Positions 1-9,479 of a DNA stretch of 64,000 bases are shown in pieces. The translations under genes were made by a program, and so were the position numbers. The first letter of the stretch is position 1. Every line of letters begins with the position of its first letter. The DNA lies in the NCBI GenBank assembly GCA_013178305.1, contig JABLXB010000003.1, forward strand, positions 400,879-464,878, in the 5' to 3' direction. This DNA is from Bacillota bacterium (GTDB lineage: Bacteria; Bacillota; Sulfobacillia; JABLXB01). The notes under the pieces are model-generated. The model did no database searches. It saw only the letters and a list, made by a program, of their open reading frames with translations, and was not told the DNA's origin.

Positions 1-1
1 C

Positions 2-895
2 GAGGTAGCGGCGATCAACATGGTGTACGGCGCGGCGGGGGCCGGCGCGAGGGTAATGACCTCGTCGTCCGGGCCGGGGATAAGCCTTAAATCGGAGGGC
101 ATATCGTACATCGCCGCGGCGGAACTTCCGTGCGTCATCGTCAACATGGTCCGCGGCGGCCCGGGGCTCGGAAGCATCCAGCCCGCCCAGTCGGATTACT
201 TCCAGGCCACCAAAGGCGGCGGCCACGGCGATTACAGGCTGGTCGTGCTGGCGCCGGCGTCGGTCCAGGAAATGGTGGACCTCGTGATGGACGCGTTCGA
301 CGTCGCGGACGAATACCGGAACCCCGTCATGATCATGGGCGACGGGATACTCGGCCAGATGATGGAGCCGGTTGAGTTCAAGGAACGGCCGTTCTCAGCC
401 CCGCGGGAGAAACCGTGGGCCACGACCGGCGCGAATGGGAGGGCCGCCAACCTCATCAACTCCCTGTACATCGACCCTGAGGTACTGGAGAAGCACAACC
501 TACACCTGGCCGAGAAATACCGTACGATCTCCGGCAAGGAGGTCAGGTACGAAGTCGTCGACCCGGGCGATTCCGAGTACTTCCTCGTGGCGTACGGCAC
601 CACCTCGCGGATATGCCGCTCGGTGATGCAGAAGGCGCGCGAGACCGGGATCAGGGCGGGCCTCATAAGGCCCATCACCCTCTGGCCGTTCCCGTACAAG
701 GCGTTGGAAGAGGCGACGCGAAGGGCGAAGGGGTTCCTGACCGTGGAGATGAGTTGCGGCCAGATGGTCGAGGACGTACGGCTTGCGGTGTGCGGGCGGG
801 CACCGGTGCGCTTCTATGGCAGGACAGGCGGGATGATCCCGCAGCCCCAGGCAATCCTGGAGCAGCTTGTGAGCCTCGTGGAAGGGGGTGTGTGA
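2..895 (+). CDS. vorB: 2-oxoacid:ferredoxin oxidoreductase alpha subunit (VorB/KorA type), 5' partial
   Basis: Catalytic alpha subunit of a ferredoxin-linked 2-oxoacid dehydrogenase, which oxidatively decarboxylates branched-chain 2-oxoacids or 2-oxoglutarate to the acyl-CoA. The reading frame is open from the first bases of the window (residues EVAAIN precede the first Met), so the N-terminus lies upstream. Visible family blocks are [30 protein letters not shown] and [14 protein letters not shown] in the pyrimidine-binding domain, followed by the C-terminal swivel domain. The sequence resembles the 3-methyl-2-oxobutanoate (VOR) branch most, but the substrate cannot be fixed from sequence alone. 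The beta and gamma subunits follow directly. A ferredoxin-like delta subunit, usual in these operons, would have to lie before the window. Confidence 0.9.
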   Translation, partial: EVAAINMVYGAAGAGARVMTSSSGPGISLKSEGISYIAAAELPCVIVNMVRGGPGLGSIQPAQSDYFQATKGGGHGDYRLVVLAPASVQEMVDLVMDAFDVADEYRNPVMIMGDGILGQMMEPVEFKERPFSAPREKPWATTGANGRAANLINSLYIDPEVLEKHNLHLAEKYRTISGKEVRYEVVDPGDSEYFLVAYGTTSRICRSVMQKARETGIRAGLIRPITLWPFPYKALEEATRRAKGFLTVEMSCGQMVEDVRLAVCGRAPVRFYGRTGGMIPQPQAILEQLVSLVEGGV

Positions 896-896
896 C

Positions 897-1643
897 GTGG
901 AGAAGGTGTTCGAGCGGCCACGCTGCATGAAAGACGTCGTCATGCACTACTGCCCCGGGTGTACGCACGGCATAGCGCACAGGCTGGTGGGCGAGGTAAT
1001 CGACGAGCTCGGGATTGCCGCGAAGACGATAGGCATTTCGCCCGTCGGGTGCGCGGTATTCGCGTACAACTACTTCAACGTCGACTTCCAGCAGGCCGCG
1101 CACGGTCGCGCTCCGGCTGTGGCCACCGGCATCAAGCGCGTGCTGCCCGACAGGGTCGTGTTTTCGTACCAGGGTGACGGGGACCTCGCGTCTATCGGTA
1201 CGGCGGAGATAGTCCACGCCGCGGCCAGGGGCGAGAAGATCACCGTGGTATTCATCAACAACGCGGTATATGGCATGACGTCCGGCCAGATGGCGCCGAC
1301 CACGCTGCTTGGGCAGGTCACGACCACGACACCGGGCGGCAGGGACCCGTCGAGGGCGGGTTACCCGATCAGGATCGCGGAGATGCTTGCGACGCTGGAC
1401 GGCGCCGCGTACATCGCCAGGGTCTCGCTGCACAACCCGGCCAACGTGGCGAGGGCGCGGCGGGCTATCCTCAAGGCGTTCAAGGTGCAGATGCTCGATC
1501 TCGGATTCTCCCTGGTCGAAGTGCTATCCATCTGCCCGACCAACTGGGGACTCGCGCCCCAGGCCTCCCTGAAGTGGGTCGAGGAAATGATGATACCCAC
1601 GTTCACGCTCGGGGAACTCAAATCGCCGGCGGAGGTGGGATAG
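897..1643 (+). CDS. vorA: 2-oxoacid:ferredoxin oxidoreductase beta (TPP-binding) subunit
   Basis: Thiamine-pyrophosphate-binding subunit of the same enzyme. A CPGC motif near residues 19-22 and the TPP/Mg motif GDGD (93-96) ending at NN (121-122) are intact. The length of 248 aa is normal for VorA/KorB. I chose the GTG two bases after the alpha-subunit stop because the run GGAAGGGGGTG lies about 8 bases upstream; the earlier in-frame GTG at 888 sits inside that ribosome-binding site. The gene is co-transcribed with its neighbours and is followed without a gap by the gamma subunit. Confidence 0.9.
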   Translation: MEKVFERPRCMKDVVMHYCPGCTHGIAHRLVGEVIDELGIAAKTIGISPVGCAVFAYNYFNVDFQQAAHGRAPAVATGIKRVLPDRVVFSYQGDGDLASIGTAEIVHAAARGEKITVVFINNAVYGMTSGQMAPTTLLGQVTTTTPGGRDPSRAGYPIRIAEMLATLDGAAYIARVSLHNPANVARARRAILKAFKVQMLDLGFSLVEVLSICPTNWGLAPQASLKWVEEMMIPTFTLGELKSPAEVG

Positions 1644-2204
1644 ATGGTCCACGAGATCGTCATCGCGGGTTTCGGCGGGCAGGGGGTCATGTCGATGGGG
1701 ACCCTGCTTGCGTACGCGGGCATGCTGCAGGGGAAGAAGGTGTCCTGGATACCGTCGTACGGGCCGGAGATGCGCGGCGGGACCGCGAACTGCTCGGTGG
1801 TCGTCTCCGACGAGGAGATCGTGTCGCCGGTCGTGAGCGAGCCCACGGCGGGGATCATGATGAACCTGCCGTCTCTAGACAAATTCGAGACTGCGATAAG
1901 GACGGGCGGCCTGCTCATAGTGAACAGTTCCATGGTTAACAGGAGGCCGGCGAGGACCGACCTGAAGGTGCTCGAGATCCCGGCGAACGACATCGCTTTC
2001 GAACTCGGAAACGACAAGGTAGCAAACATGGTCGTCCTGGGGGCTTTCCTGGAGATGACCAACGCCGTCAGGCCCGACCTGGTCGTAGAGTCCCTGAAGA
2101 AAGCGTTGCCGCCGCACCGGCACTCGTTGATCCCCGTCAACCAGCAGGCGCTGGAAAGGGGAAGGGATTTCGTAAGGGCGCAGGCTGCGGGTGGAGCAGC
2201 GTAG
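1644..2204 (+). CDS. vorC: 2-oxoacid:ferredoxin oxidoreductase gamma subunit
   Basis: Gamma subunit (pyruvate/ketoisovalerate oxidoreductase catalytic domain), 186 aa, needed for assembly and CoA-dependent turnover in this enzyme family. It opens with the glycine-rich block IVIAGFGGQGVMSMGTLLAYAG and contains SYGPEMRGGTANCSV, both hallmarks of KorC/VorC. The ATG follows the stop of the beta subunit directly, with GGAGG a few bases upstream, so translation is coupled. The three genes form one operon that reads in from the left edge. Confidence 0.9.
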   Translation: MVHEIVIAGFGGQGVMSMGTLLAYAGMLQGKKVSWIPSYGPEMRGGTANCSVVVSDEEIVSPVVSEPTAGIMMNLPSLDKFETAIRTGGLLIVNSSMVNRRPARTDLKVLEIPANDIAFELGNDKVANMVVLGAFLEMTNAVRPDLVVESLKKALPPHRHSLIPVNQQALERGRDFVRAQAAGGAA

Positions 2205-2225
2205 ACCCAGGCCGCCCCCACCAAC

Positions 2226-2254
2226 TTGCTGGAAGGGCTTTACCATGCTAGAAT
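2226..2254 (+). promoter_or_regulatory. Sigma-A type promoter, possibly giving a leaderless mRNA
   Basis: TTGCTG (2226-2231) and TAGAAT (2249-2254) are separated by 17 bp. The expected transcription start near 2261 almost coincides with the ATG at 2263, which has no Shine-Dalgarno sequence. Confidence 0.5.
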
Positions 2255-2262
2255 ATGGCTAG

Positions 2263-2997
2263 ATGCCCATTCAGCGGGTCCTGGGGGTAGAGAGCGTGCA
2301 GGATGCCCCGAGAGTAACTGTCACGGTGGACGAAATCGAGGCGCTCCTTTCGAGGTTACCCGGGGTTATGTCCTCCCGGGTAGTGGTGAACAACTGGGGG
2401 GCAATAGAGGAAATCCACATCCTGGCGAATACCGACAGGAATCCCAAGCAGCTGGTGAGGGATGTCGAGAGTTCGCTGGCGGCGCGGTGGAGTATCACCA
2501 TCGATCACAAGAAGATCAGCGTGGCACAGCTGACGTCGATTCCGACGGGGGCCGGCCCCAGCAGGGTGAAGCTGGTCAACGTCATCCTCACCAACGACTC
2601 GCAGAGGGGACGGGTGCAGGCCAAGGTGGTCCTGTGCAAGCTCGATGAGGCTGGCATGAGGTACGAGGGGACCGCCGAGGGCTCCAGCAACAGATACCAG
2701 TCGTTCAAAGTGGCCTGCCAGGCGGCCGTAAGCGCGATTAACCAGGTGATCAACCCCCAGAACGTTTTTCTCCTCGAGGATGTGGGTACGATGTTCCTGT
2801 CCAAGCAGGAGATCGCGGTCGTGGCGGTGTCGCTGGTCACGGCGAGGGGTAATGAGGAGCTCCTGGTCGGGGCAGCGCCCATCAAGGGAGACGCGTTCGA
2901 GGCAGCCGTTAAGGCGACTCTTGACGCTTGCAACAGGCGGCTGGGTAACCTTCCGCCCAAGATAAACTCCGAGGAGAACGCGCAACCCGCTACTTGA
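2263..2997 (+). CDS. Conserved protein of unknown function, two-part
   Basis: I cannot assign a function. The 244-aa soluble protein has no signal peptide or membrane segment. Residues 20-90 form a small alpha/beta unit (DEIEALLSRLPGV, then a strand block, then a PKQLVRDVESSL helix and ITIDHKKISVAQL) that I recall from uncharacterised actinobacterial and firmicute proteins. The rest looks like two further beta-rich repeats of similar size (VNVILTNDSQ...; IAVVAVSLVTARG...), as in ligand-binding or dimerisation domains. A promoter lies directly upstream and a terminator-like hairpin follows, so it is probably monocistronic. An alternative GTG start at 2296 has GGGGGT about 9 bases upstream. Confidence 0.7.
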   Translation: MPIQRVLGVESVQDAPRVTVTVDEIEALLSRLPGVMSSRVVVNNWGAIEEIHILANTDRNPKQLVRDVESSLAARWSITIDHKKISVAQLTSIPTGAGPSRVKLVNVILTNDSQRGRVQAKVVLCKLDEAGMRYEGTAEGSSNRYQSFKVACQAAVSAINQVINPQNVFLLEDVGTMFLSKQEIAVVAVSLVTARGNEELLVGAAPIKGDAFEAAVKATLDACNRRLGNLPPKINSEENAQPAT

Positions 2998-3027
2998 GGG
3001 TCGGGACGAGGCTAACGGCGATTGGGA

Positions 3028-3046
3028 GGGGAGGCACGGCCTCCCC
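3028..3046 (+). terminator. Terminator-like hairpin after the unknown 244-aa gene
   Basis: GGGGAGGC and GCCTCCCC pair perfectly (8 bp) around a 3-base loop. The following tract is CC then TTCGATTATA, a weak U-run. Confidence 0.5.
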
Positions 3047-3091
3047 CCTTCGATTATACGCCCCTGATTGAGGAAGGACGTGGACCGGGGG

Positions 3092-3685
3092 ATGTGCGGG
3101 CGGACGGACTCACTGGAGGAGAAGCTCATAGAACGAAAGACCGTGCACAACGGCAAGATCCTCACGCTCAACGTGGACCGCGTGGCGCTGCCGGGCGGGG
3201 GCGTGGCCACCAGGGAGGTCGTGCTCCACCCCGGGGCGGCCGCTGTCGTCGCCCTCGACGATGCCGGAAACGTACTCCTTGTGGAGCAGTACCGCTATCC
3301 GGCCGGAGCCACGCTCCTGGAGATCCCCGCGGGCAAGCTGGACCCGGGTGAGGACCCGCTCGGATGCGCCAGGAGAGAGCTCGGCGAGGAGGCCGGGGTC
3401 ACTGCGCGGGACTGGGAAAGACTCGGCTCTTTCTTCACGAGCCCCGGCTTCTCGAGCGAGGTTATTCACGTGTTCCTGGCGTCCGGGCTGGAGCCCGTTC
3501 GCCCGGGCGAGGCTCTCCCCGACGATGACGAGCTGCTGAGAGTGGAGCACGTTCCGCTGGCGGATGCTCGGGACCTCATCTCGAACGGGCGTATTCGCGA
3601 CGCAAAGACGGTCGCCGGCCTTCTCCTCGCCATGGACAGGGGGGCCTTCGAAGCGCCCCGCGCGGCCGGAAGGGGCGGCCGGTGA
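3092..3685 (+). CDS. nudF: NUDIX hydrolase, ADP-ribose pyrophosphatase (NudF type)
   Basis: Hydrolyses ADP-ribose and related nucleoside diphosphate sugars to AMP plus a phosphosugar. The full Nudix box is present: GKLDPGEDPLGCARRELGEE followed by AG, matching GX5EX7REUXEEXGU. The N-terminal block SLEEKLIERKTVHNGKI aligns with B. subtilis NudF, and this guided the choice of ATG; in-frame TTG (3068) and GTG (3080) codons upstream are alternatives. The gene heads a cluster with the next gene (GTGA overlap). nudF, the endonuclease Q gene, spoIIM, xerD, drm (deoB), dacF and spoIIA lie near each other in many sporeformers. Confidence 0.88.
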   Translation: MCGRTDSLEEKLIERKTVHNGKILTLNVDRVALPGGGVATREVVLHPGAAAVVALDDAGNVLLVEQYRYPAGATLLEIPAGKLDPGEDPLGCARRELGEEAGVTARDWERLGSFFTSPGFSSEVIHVFLASGLEPVRPGEALPDDDELLRVEHVPLADARDLISNGRIRDAKTVAGLLLAMDRGAFEAPRAAGRGGR

Positions 3686-4911
3686 ACGAATACTTTGCCG
3701 ACCTTCACATACACCTCGGCAGGGACGGGCGGGGGAGGCCCGTCAAGATCTCCGCGTCGGCCGGACTTACCGTCACCGGCGTCGTGGAGGAGTGTACGCG
3801 CCGGAAGGGCATCCAGATCGCCGGGGTCGTCGACTGCCATTCGCCGGGAGTGCTTGATGACCTGCGCAGGCTGGTCGCGGGAGAAGACGCCTGCGAGGAC
3901 GCCGCCGGGGGGATCCGCGTGGCCGGTGTCGACGGTTGCTACTCTGGCGCCGGGGCAACCGGGGCAGACAACGTCACGGTAATCCTCTGCTCCGAGGTGG
4001 AGGTGGTAGTCCGCGGCGCGCGCTGCCACCTGCTGGCCTACCTCCCGACCCTGGAATCGATGGTCCGCTTCTCGCGGTGGCTGGAGCCCCGCGTGACCAA
4101 CGTCACGTTATCGAGCCAGCGTTGTGAGGCTCCCGCGGGCGAGGTGGTCCGCGTCGCCGCGGACCTGGGCGGTCTCGTGGCGCCGGCCCACGTGTTCACT
4201 CCCCACCGGGGCATCCTTGGGGCGTGCGTGACCAGGCTCGGCGAGGCTTTCGACGACCGGGATCTCGAGCATATGCCGTCTGTCGAATTGGGTCTCAGCG
4301 CCGATACTGGCATGGCGGACACCATCGACGAGATGAGCCGGTTCAGTTTCCTCAGCAACTCCGACGCCCACTCCAGGGCGTCGATCGCGAGGGAGTACAA
4401 TACCCTGTGGCTCGAGGCGCCGTCGTTCGCCGAGTTGCTGCTCGCCTTGCGCTATTCCGGCGGCAGGAGAGTCACCGCCAACTACGGCCTGGACCCGCGG
4501 CTTGGGAAGTACCACAGGACGTTCTGCCCCGTGTGCGGGCACGTGGCCACAGGCCCCGCTCCCGAGAATGAGTGTACACTGTGCGGAAACGCGCGCGTCG
4601 TGCTCGGGGTCTGGGACCGCGTGAGGTCGATCGCCAGCAGCTATTCGCCCGTTCACCCGCACGGCAGGCCACAGTACATGCATCAGGTCCCCCTGGCTTT
4701 CATCCCGGGCCTCGGGCCGCGCTCGCTCGATCGGATCATCGCCGCGTTCGGCTCGGAGATGAACGCACTGCACCGCGCCTCCGCGGAGGACCTCGAAAGC
4801 GTGGTGGGCCCCATCCTGGCCTCCAGGGTGGTCGCGGCCAGGGAAGGCCGGCTCCAGGTTACGGTGGGCGCGGGCGGGGTGTACGGGTCGGTTTGCGACC
4901 CCACCGGCTGA
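3682..4911 (+). CDS. Endonuclease Q family PHP-domain protein
   Basis: Matches the EndoQ family, which nicks DNA 5' of deaminated bases and abasic sites. The N-terminal PHP domain starts with DLHIHL (residues 7-12), a metal-binding motif. A four-Cys zinc finger follows in the C-terminal half (C282, C285, C298, C301), and the C-terminal segment (FIPGLGPRSLDRIIAAFG) is helix-hairpin-helix-like, the expected order for EndoQ. At 409 aa it is of family size. It starts at a GTG overlapping the NUDIX stop. The function is known from archaeal and Bacillus homologues and inferred here. Confidence 0.82.
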   Translation: MNEYFADLHIHLGRDGRGRPVKISASAGLTVTGVVEECTRRKGIQIAGVVDCHSPGVLDDLRRLVAGEDACEDAAGGIRVAGVDGCYSGAGATGADNVTVILCSEVEVVVRGARCHLLAYLPTLESMVRFSRWLEPRVTNVTLSSQRCEAPAGEVVRVAADLGGLVAPAHVFTPHRGILGACVTRLGEAFDDRDLEHMPSVELGLSADTGMADTIDEMSRFSFLSNSDAHSRASIAREYNTLWLEAPSFAELLLALRYSGGRRVTANYGLDPRLGKYHRTFCPVCGHVATGPAPENECTLCGNARVVLGVWDRVRSIASSYSPVHPHGRPQYMHQVPLAFIPGLGPRSLDRIIAAFGSEMNALHRASAEDLESVVGPILASRVVAAREGRLQVTVGAGGVYGSVCDPTG

Positions 4912-4974
4912 CTTCGGACATACCCACCCCGCGCGCGGCATATCGTGTATTGCCGGCGCAGGGGAGGGTCGACC

Positions 4975-5616
4975 GTGTTCGGGCGCAGAGTCGGAATGTC
5001 GGCCACCGGGGTGTTCAAGACGCACGTTGCGGCGTATTTCTTCGTGGGCGTGTTGTTCGTCACGGGGGTGGCGTTCGGCGCCGTGGCGGTGAAAGGCCTT
5101 ACCGCGGACCAGAAGTCGGAGCTCGTGGCCTACGTTGATACGCTCCTTCGCGGGGTCGTGAGGTACACCGAGCCGGTGTCGCGGGCGAAGGTGTTCCAGG
5201 CATCCCTCCTGAACAACCTCAAGACCGCCGCCGCGCTGTGGTTTCTTGGCGTTACCGTGATTGGGATCCCCCTCGTGCTGCTGATCGTGTTCACCCGTGG
5301 TTTCACACTGGGGTTTGCGGTGGCATTCCTGGTTGAGGACATGGGCTACAGGGGTATTCTGTTCTCCGCTGCCGCCGTGCTGCCGCAGAACCTGCTCGCG
5401 GTGCCCGCCATTCTATCGCTCGGGGTGCTGTCGCTGTCGTTCTCTTTCATCCTCATCGCAAGCAGGCGCTCGGGGAGGGGGATCGATTTCCTCGGGGAAT
5501 TCTCCAGGTACAGCCTTCTGGCCGCCTTGCTCGGGGCAGCGCTCCTCGCGTCGAGTGGGGTGGAGGCCGTCGTGACCCCGTCTCTCATCTCCCTCATAGG
5601 TGCCGGGGCGCACTAG
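4975..5616 (+). CDS. spoIIM: Stage II sporulation protein M
   Basis: Polytopic membrane protein of the DMP (SpoIID-M-P) peptidoglycan-remodelling complex that drives engulfment of the forespore. The 213-aa product has an early transmembrane segment (HVAAYFFVGVLFVTGVAFGAVAV), a loop with the family-typical LLNNLKTAAALWFLG block, and then four more hydrophobic segments. I chose the GTG with GGGGAGGG about 6 bases upstream rather than the ATG at 4945. It lies between the endonuclease Q gene and ald. Expression under sigma-E is expected from the family, but I did not identify such a promoter. Confidence 0.9.
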   Translation: MFGRRVGMSATGVFKTHVAAYFFVGVLFVTGVAFGAVAVKGLTADQKSELVAYVDTLLRGVVRYTEPVSRAKVFQASLLNNLKTAAALWFLGVTVIGIPLVLLIVFTRGFTLGFAVAFLVEDMGYRGILFSAAAVLPQNLLAVPAILSLGVLSLSFSFILIASRRSGRGIDFLGEFSRYSLLAALLGAALLASSGVEAVVTPSLISLIGAGAH

Positions 5617-5641
5617 GCGTTCCGGCCCTCTGGAGGACTTC

Positions 5642-5728
5642 ATGCAACCATGGCGAACCATCCTTTGGATTGGGCTCGTCCGCAGAGACGAGTTCCAGTA
5701 CTGGCGAAAAGGGGTGCGCTACAGATGA
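5642..5728 (+). CDS. 28-codon upstream ORF coupled to ald
   Basis: A small ORF not recognised as any family. Its ATG is preceded by a strong TGGAGGA (5631-5637), better than any site near the ald start. Its TGA overlaps the ald ATG in an ATGA arrangement. The predicted peptide begins [15 protein letters not shown] and is rich in Arg and Trp. It could be a leader peptide giving translational coupling or attenuation of ald, or a chance ORF. The precise overlap and the good ribosome-binding site are the only evidence. Confidence 0.45.
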   Translation: MQPWRTILWIGLVRRDEFQYWRKGVRYR

Positions 5729-6846
5729 AAATCGGGGTTCCGCGGGAGATCAAGGCAGACGAGAACCGCGTCGCAATCACGCCGGCGGGCGTGGCCAGTT
5801 TCGTGAAGTTCGGGCACGAGATATACATCGAGAAGGGCGCGGGCTCCGGGAGCAGCATCTCCGACGACGAGTACAGGGCGGCGGGCGCGAAGATCCTTGA
5901 CAAGGCTGCCGACGTCTTTTCCGTAGCGGACATGGTTATGAAGGTCAAGGAGCCCCTTCCACCGGAGTACGACTTGCTGACCCCGGGCAAAGTGCTGTTC
6001 ACGTACCTGCACCTGGCTCCCGAGCCTGAACTGACGAAGGCCCTCGTGAAGAACAAGGTTGCAGCGATCGCATACGAAACAGTCCAGAAGGATGACGGCA
6101 GCCTGCCGCTCCTGACGCCGATGAGCGAAGTCGCGGGCAAGATGGCCACCCAGATAGGCGCGCACCTCCTTGAGAAGAGGAACGGTGGCCGGGGTGTGCT
6201 GCTCGGCGGCGTGGCGGGTGTACCGCCGGCCAACGTTACCATAGTCGGCGGTGGTACGGTGGGGACCGCGTCCGCCAAGGTGGCCGCGGGGATGGGGGCC
6301 ACGGTGACCGTACTCGACCTGAACATCGACAGGCTCAGGTACCTGGACGACGTGTTCGGCGGCCGTGTCATGACGCTCATGTCCAACTCGTACAACATTG
6401 CGGAGTCGGTGAAGCACGCCGATCTGCTCGTCGGCGCGGTGCTGGTGCCCGGCGCCCGCGCGCCGCGGCTCGTGACCGAAGAGGTGGTCAAGACGATGAG
6501 GCCGGGGTCGGTCATCGTGGACGTCGCGATCGATCAGGGCGGCTCCGTCGAGACCATCGACAGGGTGACTACCCACTCGAACCCGACCTACGTCAAGCAC
6601 GGTGTCGTCCACTACTCGGTTGCGAACATGCCCGGCGCGGTGCCGAGGACGTCTACGTTCGCCCTTACGAATGCCACTCTCCCGTACGCCGTCAAACTGG
6701 CGAACAAGGGTCACATAGCGGCAATCAAAGAGGACAGGGCGCTCGCGCTCGGCGTCAACGTCATAAACGGGGCCGTGACCTACAAGGCCGTCGCCGAGGC
6801 GCACAACCTCGCCTATGTGCCGCTGTCCGAGGTCATCGGCAAGTAG
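5725..6846 (+). CDS. ald: Alanine dehydrogenase
   Basis: NAD-dependent interconversion of L-alanine with pyruvate and ammonia; in sporeformers it supports growth and sporulation on alanine. The 373-aa product starts with the family N-terminus [20 protein letters not shown] and contains the substrate Lys of VKVKEPLP, the NAD-binding [21 protein letters not shown] and the late [14 protein letters not shown] block. A longer in-frame start at 5650 exists, but the canonical N-terminus is the internal ATG, which overlaps the small upstream ORF. A strong intrinsic terminator follows, ending this transcription unit. Confidence 0.95.
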   Translation: MKIGVPREIKADENRVAITPAGVASFVKFGHEIYIEKGAGSGSSISDDEYRAAGAKILDKAADVFSVADMVMKVKEPLPPEYDLLTPGKVLFTYLHLAPEPELTKALVKNKVAAIAYETVQKDDGSLPLLTPMSEVAGKMATQIGAHLLEKRNGGRGVLLGGVAGVPPANVTIVGGGTVGTASAKVAAGMGATVTVLDLNIDRLRYLDDVFGGRVMTLMSNSYNIAESVKHADLLVGAVLVPGARAPRLVTEEVVKTMRPGSVIVDVAIDQGGSVETIDRVTTHSNPTYVKHGVVHYSVANMPGAVPRTSTFALTNATLPYAVKLANKGHIAAIKEDRALALGVNVINGAVTYKAVAEAHNLAYVPLSEVIGK

Positions 6847-6874
6847 GCTTCTGATATTTATCCAGTTAATGGTG

Positions 6875-6900
6875 GGGGCCCGGTGGGCCCCTTTTCCTTT
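6875..6900 (+). terminator. Rho-independent terminator of ald
   Basis: GGGGCCC (6875-6881) pairs with GGGCCCC (6885-6891) around a 3-base loop, followed by TTTTCCTTT. Confidence 0.8.
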
Positions 6901-7001
6901 CCGGGGGGACTGGCCGGTGACCGTAATAAGCCACGCGGCATTCACATATTCCTTGAATAAGTACCTGTGGCAGGAAAAGAATACCGGGGAAGGGATGGAC
7001 T

Positions 7002-7205
7002 ATGATAGTCATTTCGCTTACCAGGGTGAGGCGGGGGTTCGGGGTGGTAGCCAGGTTGTGTGTACTGCTGTTCCTGGCCGGGTTTGTGCTTCCGAGGGCC
7101 GTGGACGCGATGGCGAGGCTTATGATTCCTGCGGCCGGTAAAGGCGCGGCTAATCTGGGTCTGGTAATCGAAAAAGTGTTGAGCATCATTGGCATAGCGC
7201 GTTAG
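7002..7205 (+). CDS. Small membrane protein of unknown function
   Basis: Predicted 67-aa protein with one hydrophobic helix (residues 13-32, including RLCVLLFLAGFVLPRAV) and a small amphipathic C-terminal part. GGGGAAGGGA lies about 7 bases upstream of the ATG. It sits alone between the ald terminator and xerD. I do not recognise the family. Small single-span proteins at this position upstream of xerD occur in other clostridia, but no function is known to me. Confidence 0.55.
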   Translation: MIVISLTRVRRGFGVVARLCVLLFLAGFVLPRAVDAMARLMIPAAGKGAANLGLVIEKVLSIIGIAR

Positions 7206-7279
7206 GTAGTGGAAGGAATTTCTGGAAAAACCGTAGAATGAATCCCCTCAGTGCAGTCGGATAGAAGGGGCTGTAGGCT

Positions 7280-8167
7280 TTGAACAACCTGATAGGTGAA
7301 TTCATGAATTATCTGAGCACCGAGAGGGGACTTGCCCTGAACACCCTGGAGTCCTATGGTAGAGATCTCAGGCAGTATTGGGAATACTTGCAGTCTGACG
7401 GCGGTGCCACGCTCGAGAAGGCGTCCAGGGCGACCGTGGTCGCGTACCTCCTGTTCCTTCAGAAGCAGGGGAAGGCGACCGCTACCATCGCCCGCCGGCT
7501 GGCCGCGCTGCGCTCATTCTACCAGTTCCTCCTGAGGGAGAAGTACGTCGACAAAGACCCGACCGCGAACCTGGAGTCGCCCAAACTCGAGAAGAGGCTG
7601 CCGAAGGTGCTCACGATCAAGGAAGTGGAGACACTCCTGAAGCAGCCCAACCCGTCGACCGCGTCGGGGTTGCGGGACAAAGCGATGCTTGAGCTGCTGT
7701 ACGCCACGGGGATCCGCGTGTCCGAGCTTATATCACTGAACGTGGAGGACATAAGCCTGGACATGGGGTACATACGCTGCTCGGGCAAGGGCTCAAAGGA
7801 GCGGATAGTCCCGGTGGGTTCGGTGGCTGTCAAGTGCGTGGCCGATTACCTTTCGGCAGGCAGGCCCCGTCTGGGACCCGACCGCAGCGAGCAGGCGCTT
7901 TTCGTCAACCACCACGGCAAGCGCCTGACGAGGCAGGGATTCTGGAAGATCGTCAAGCGGTACGCCCACGACGCCAAGATCAACAAGGAAATCACACCGC
8001 ATACGCTACGCCACTCGTTCGCGACGCACCTGTTGGAGAACGGGGCGGACCTGAGGTCGGTCCAGGAGATGCTCGGCCACGCCGATATCTCGACGACGCA
8101 GGTGTACACGCACATAACCAAGGGCAGGCTGAAGGAGGTGTACGCGCGGGCCCACCCCAGGGCCTGA
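7280..8167 (+). CDS. xerD: Tyrosine recombinase XerD
   Basis: Site-specific recombinase that resolves chromosome dimers at dif with XerC. All catalytic residues are visible: R146 (TGIRVSEL), K170, H241 and R244 ([10 protein letters not shown]), H267 and nucleophile Y276. The 295-aa length and the N-terminal SAM-like core-binding domain (residues 1-85) are typical of the XerC/XerD group. Translation starts at TTG with GAAGGGG upstream. Its place next to deoB and dacF matches the ripX-drm-dacF order in Bacillus, which supports XerD over an integrase. Confidence 0.9.
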   Translation: MNNLIGEFMNYLSTERGLALNTLESYGRDLRQYWEYLQSDGGATLEKASRATVVAYLLFLQKQGKATATIARRLAALRSFYQFLLREKYVDKDPTANLESPKLEKRLPKVLTIKEVETLLKQPNPSTASGLRDKAMLELLYATGIRVSELISLNVEDISLDMGYIRCSGKGSKERIVPVGSVAVKCVADYLSAGRPRLGPDRSEQALFVNHHGKRLTRQGFWKIVKRYAHDAKINKEITPHTLRHSFATHLLENGADLRSVQEMLGHADISTTQVYTHITKGRLKEVYARAHPRA

Positions 8168-8177
8168 GGACCGGATA

Positions 8178-9383
8178 ATGACGCAATCCAAGCCAAGCAG
8201 GGTAGTGCTAATCGTACTCGACAGCGTGGGCATTGGGGAGACCCCCGATGCCCATTTGTACGGCGACGAGGGTTCCAACACCCTCTCCAACACGGCAAAG
8301 GCCGTCGGGGGCCTCCACCTTCCGAACATGGCCGGCCTCGGCCTGCCGCTCATCCCCGGAGTCTCCGGGGTTGGGCCGGTGGTCGTCCCCGCCAGGGGCG
8401 CATTCGGCCGCATGGCCCCGGCTTCGCCGGGGAAGGACACCGTCGGTGGGCACTGGGAAATGATGGGGGTCGTGCTCGAGAAACCGTTCAGGACCTATCC
8501 CCATGGGTTCCCTCGCGACGTGATCGCCGAATTCGAACGGAGGACGGGAAGGCGCACCCTCGGAAACGTCGCGGCGTCGGGGACGGAGATAATCGAACGC
8601 CTTGGGAAGGAGCACGTGGCCACCGGTGACCCGATCGTCTACACATCGGCGGACAGCGTGTTCCAGATCGCGGCGCACGAGGACGTCATCCCCGTGGACG
8701 AGCTGTATGGTATGTGTTTGACGGCGCGGTCGATGCTCGTGGGCGAGAACCTGGTGGGCCGGGTTATCGCCCGGCCGTTCGCCGGTGAGCCAGGCGCCTT
8801 CAAGAGGACCGAACGGAGACGGGATTTCCCGCTCGAGCCCCCGGAAAGCATCGTGCTTGGGTCGCTCGTGGCAGCGGGTGTCACCGTCACCGCGATCGGC
8901 AAGATCGAGGACATATTCTGCGGAAAGGGCATATCGCGGTCGTTCCACACGGGGTGCAACGCCGACTCGTGCCGCACGTTGGAGGACCTCGTGCTGGGAG
9001 AACGGGCGCCGGATGCAGCGCCCGAGCTACTTTTCGCCAACCTGGTCGACTTCGACATGGTGTACGGCCACCGGAACGACCCGCACGGATACGCTCGTGC
9101 CCTCGAGCAGTTCGATGAGTCGCTGGGCAGGATGCTTCCGGGCCTCCGCCCGTCCGATTTACTCGTAGTGACCGCCGACCACGGCTGCGACCCCACGACA
9201 CCCAGCACCGACCACTCGCGCGAATACGTGCCCGTGCTTCTCGCCCGGCCGCGGGTCCTCGCCGGAGCCGACATCGGCCTCAGGCGGACTTTCGCGGACC
9301 TTGGAGCCACGCTGGCTGAAGCGTTCGGCGTGAAACCACCGCACAGCGGCGAGTCCTTCCTTTCCACTGTTTACTCCCTGTAG
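8178..9383 (+). CDS. deoB: Phosphopentomutase
   Basis: Interconverts ribose-1-phosphate and ribose-5-phosphate (and the deoxy forms) in nucleoside salvage. The 401-aa alkaline-phosphatase-fold protein shows the metal-binding start [17 protein letters not shown], the [13 protein letters not shown] block holding the phosphorylated Thr, and the late metal site [18 protein letters not shown]. It starts 10 bases after xerD, so the two are probably co-transcribed. No purine nucleoside phosphorylase follows, unlike B. subtilis drm-pupG. Confidence 0.95.
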   Translation: MTQSKPSRVVLIVLDSVGIGETPDAHLYGDEGSNTLSNTAKAVGGLHLPNMAGLGLPLIPGVSGVGPVVVPARGAFGRMAPASPGKDTVGGHWEMMGVVLEKPFRTYPHGFPRDVIAEFERRTGRRTLGNVAASGTEIIERLGKEHVATGDPIVYTSADSVFQIAAHEDVIPVDELYGMCLTARSMLVGENLVGRVIARPFAGEPGAFKRTERRRDFPLEPPESIVLGSLVAAGVTVTAIGKIEDIFCGKGISRSFHTGCNADSCRTLEDLVLGERAPDAAPELLFANLVDFDMVYGHRNDPHGYARALEQFDESLGRMLPGLRPSDLLVVTADHGCDPTTPSTDHSREYVPVLLARPRVLAGADIGLRRTFADLGATLAEAFGVKPPHSGESFLSTVYSL

Positions 9384-9479
9384 TTGCTCCCACGCCTGAG
9401 AGGTGGCAGGCATCAGGGACCTCGCGTGAAAAAGGTCTCGCTCATCTGGGCAGTATAGCCTTCAGGAGGCGATGCCGAG

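Noticed and set aside
7206..7279. Promoter or terminator before xerD
   Set aside because: TAGAAT and a CCCCT/AGGGG pair are present but without a supporting -35 box or U-run.
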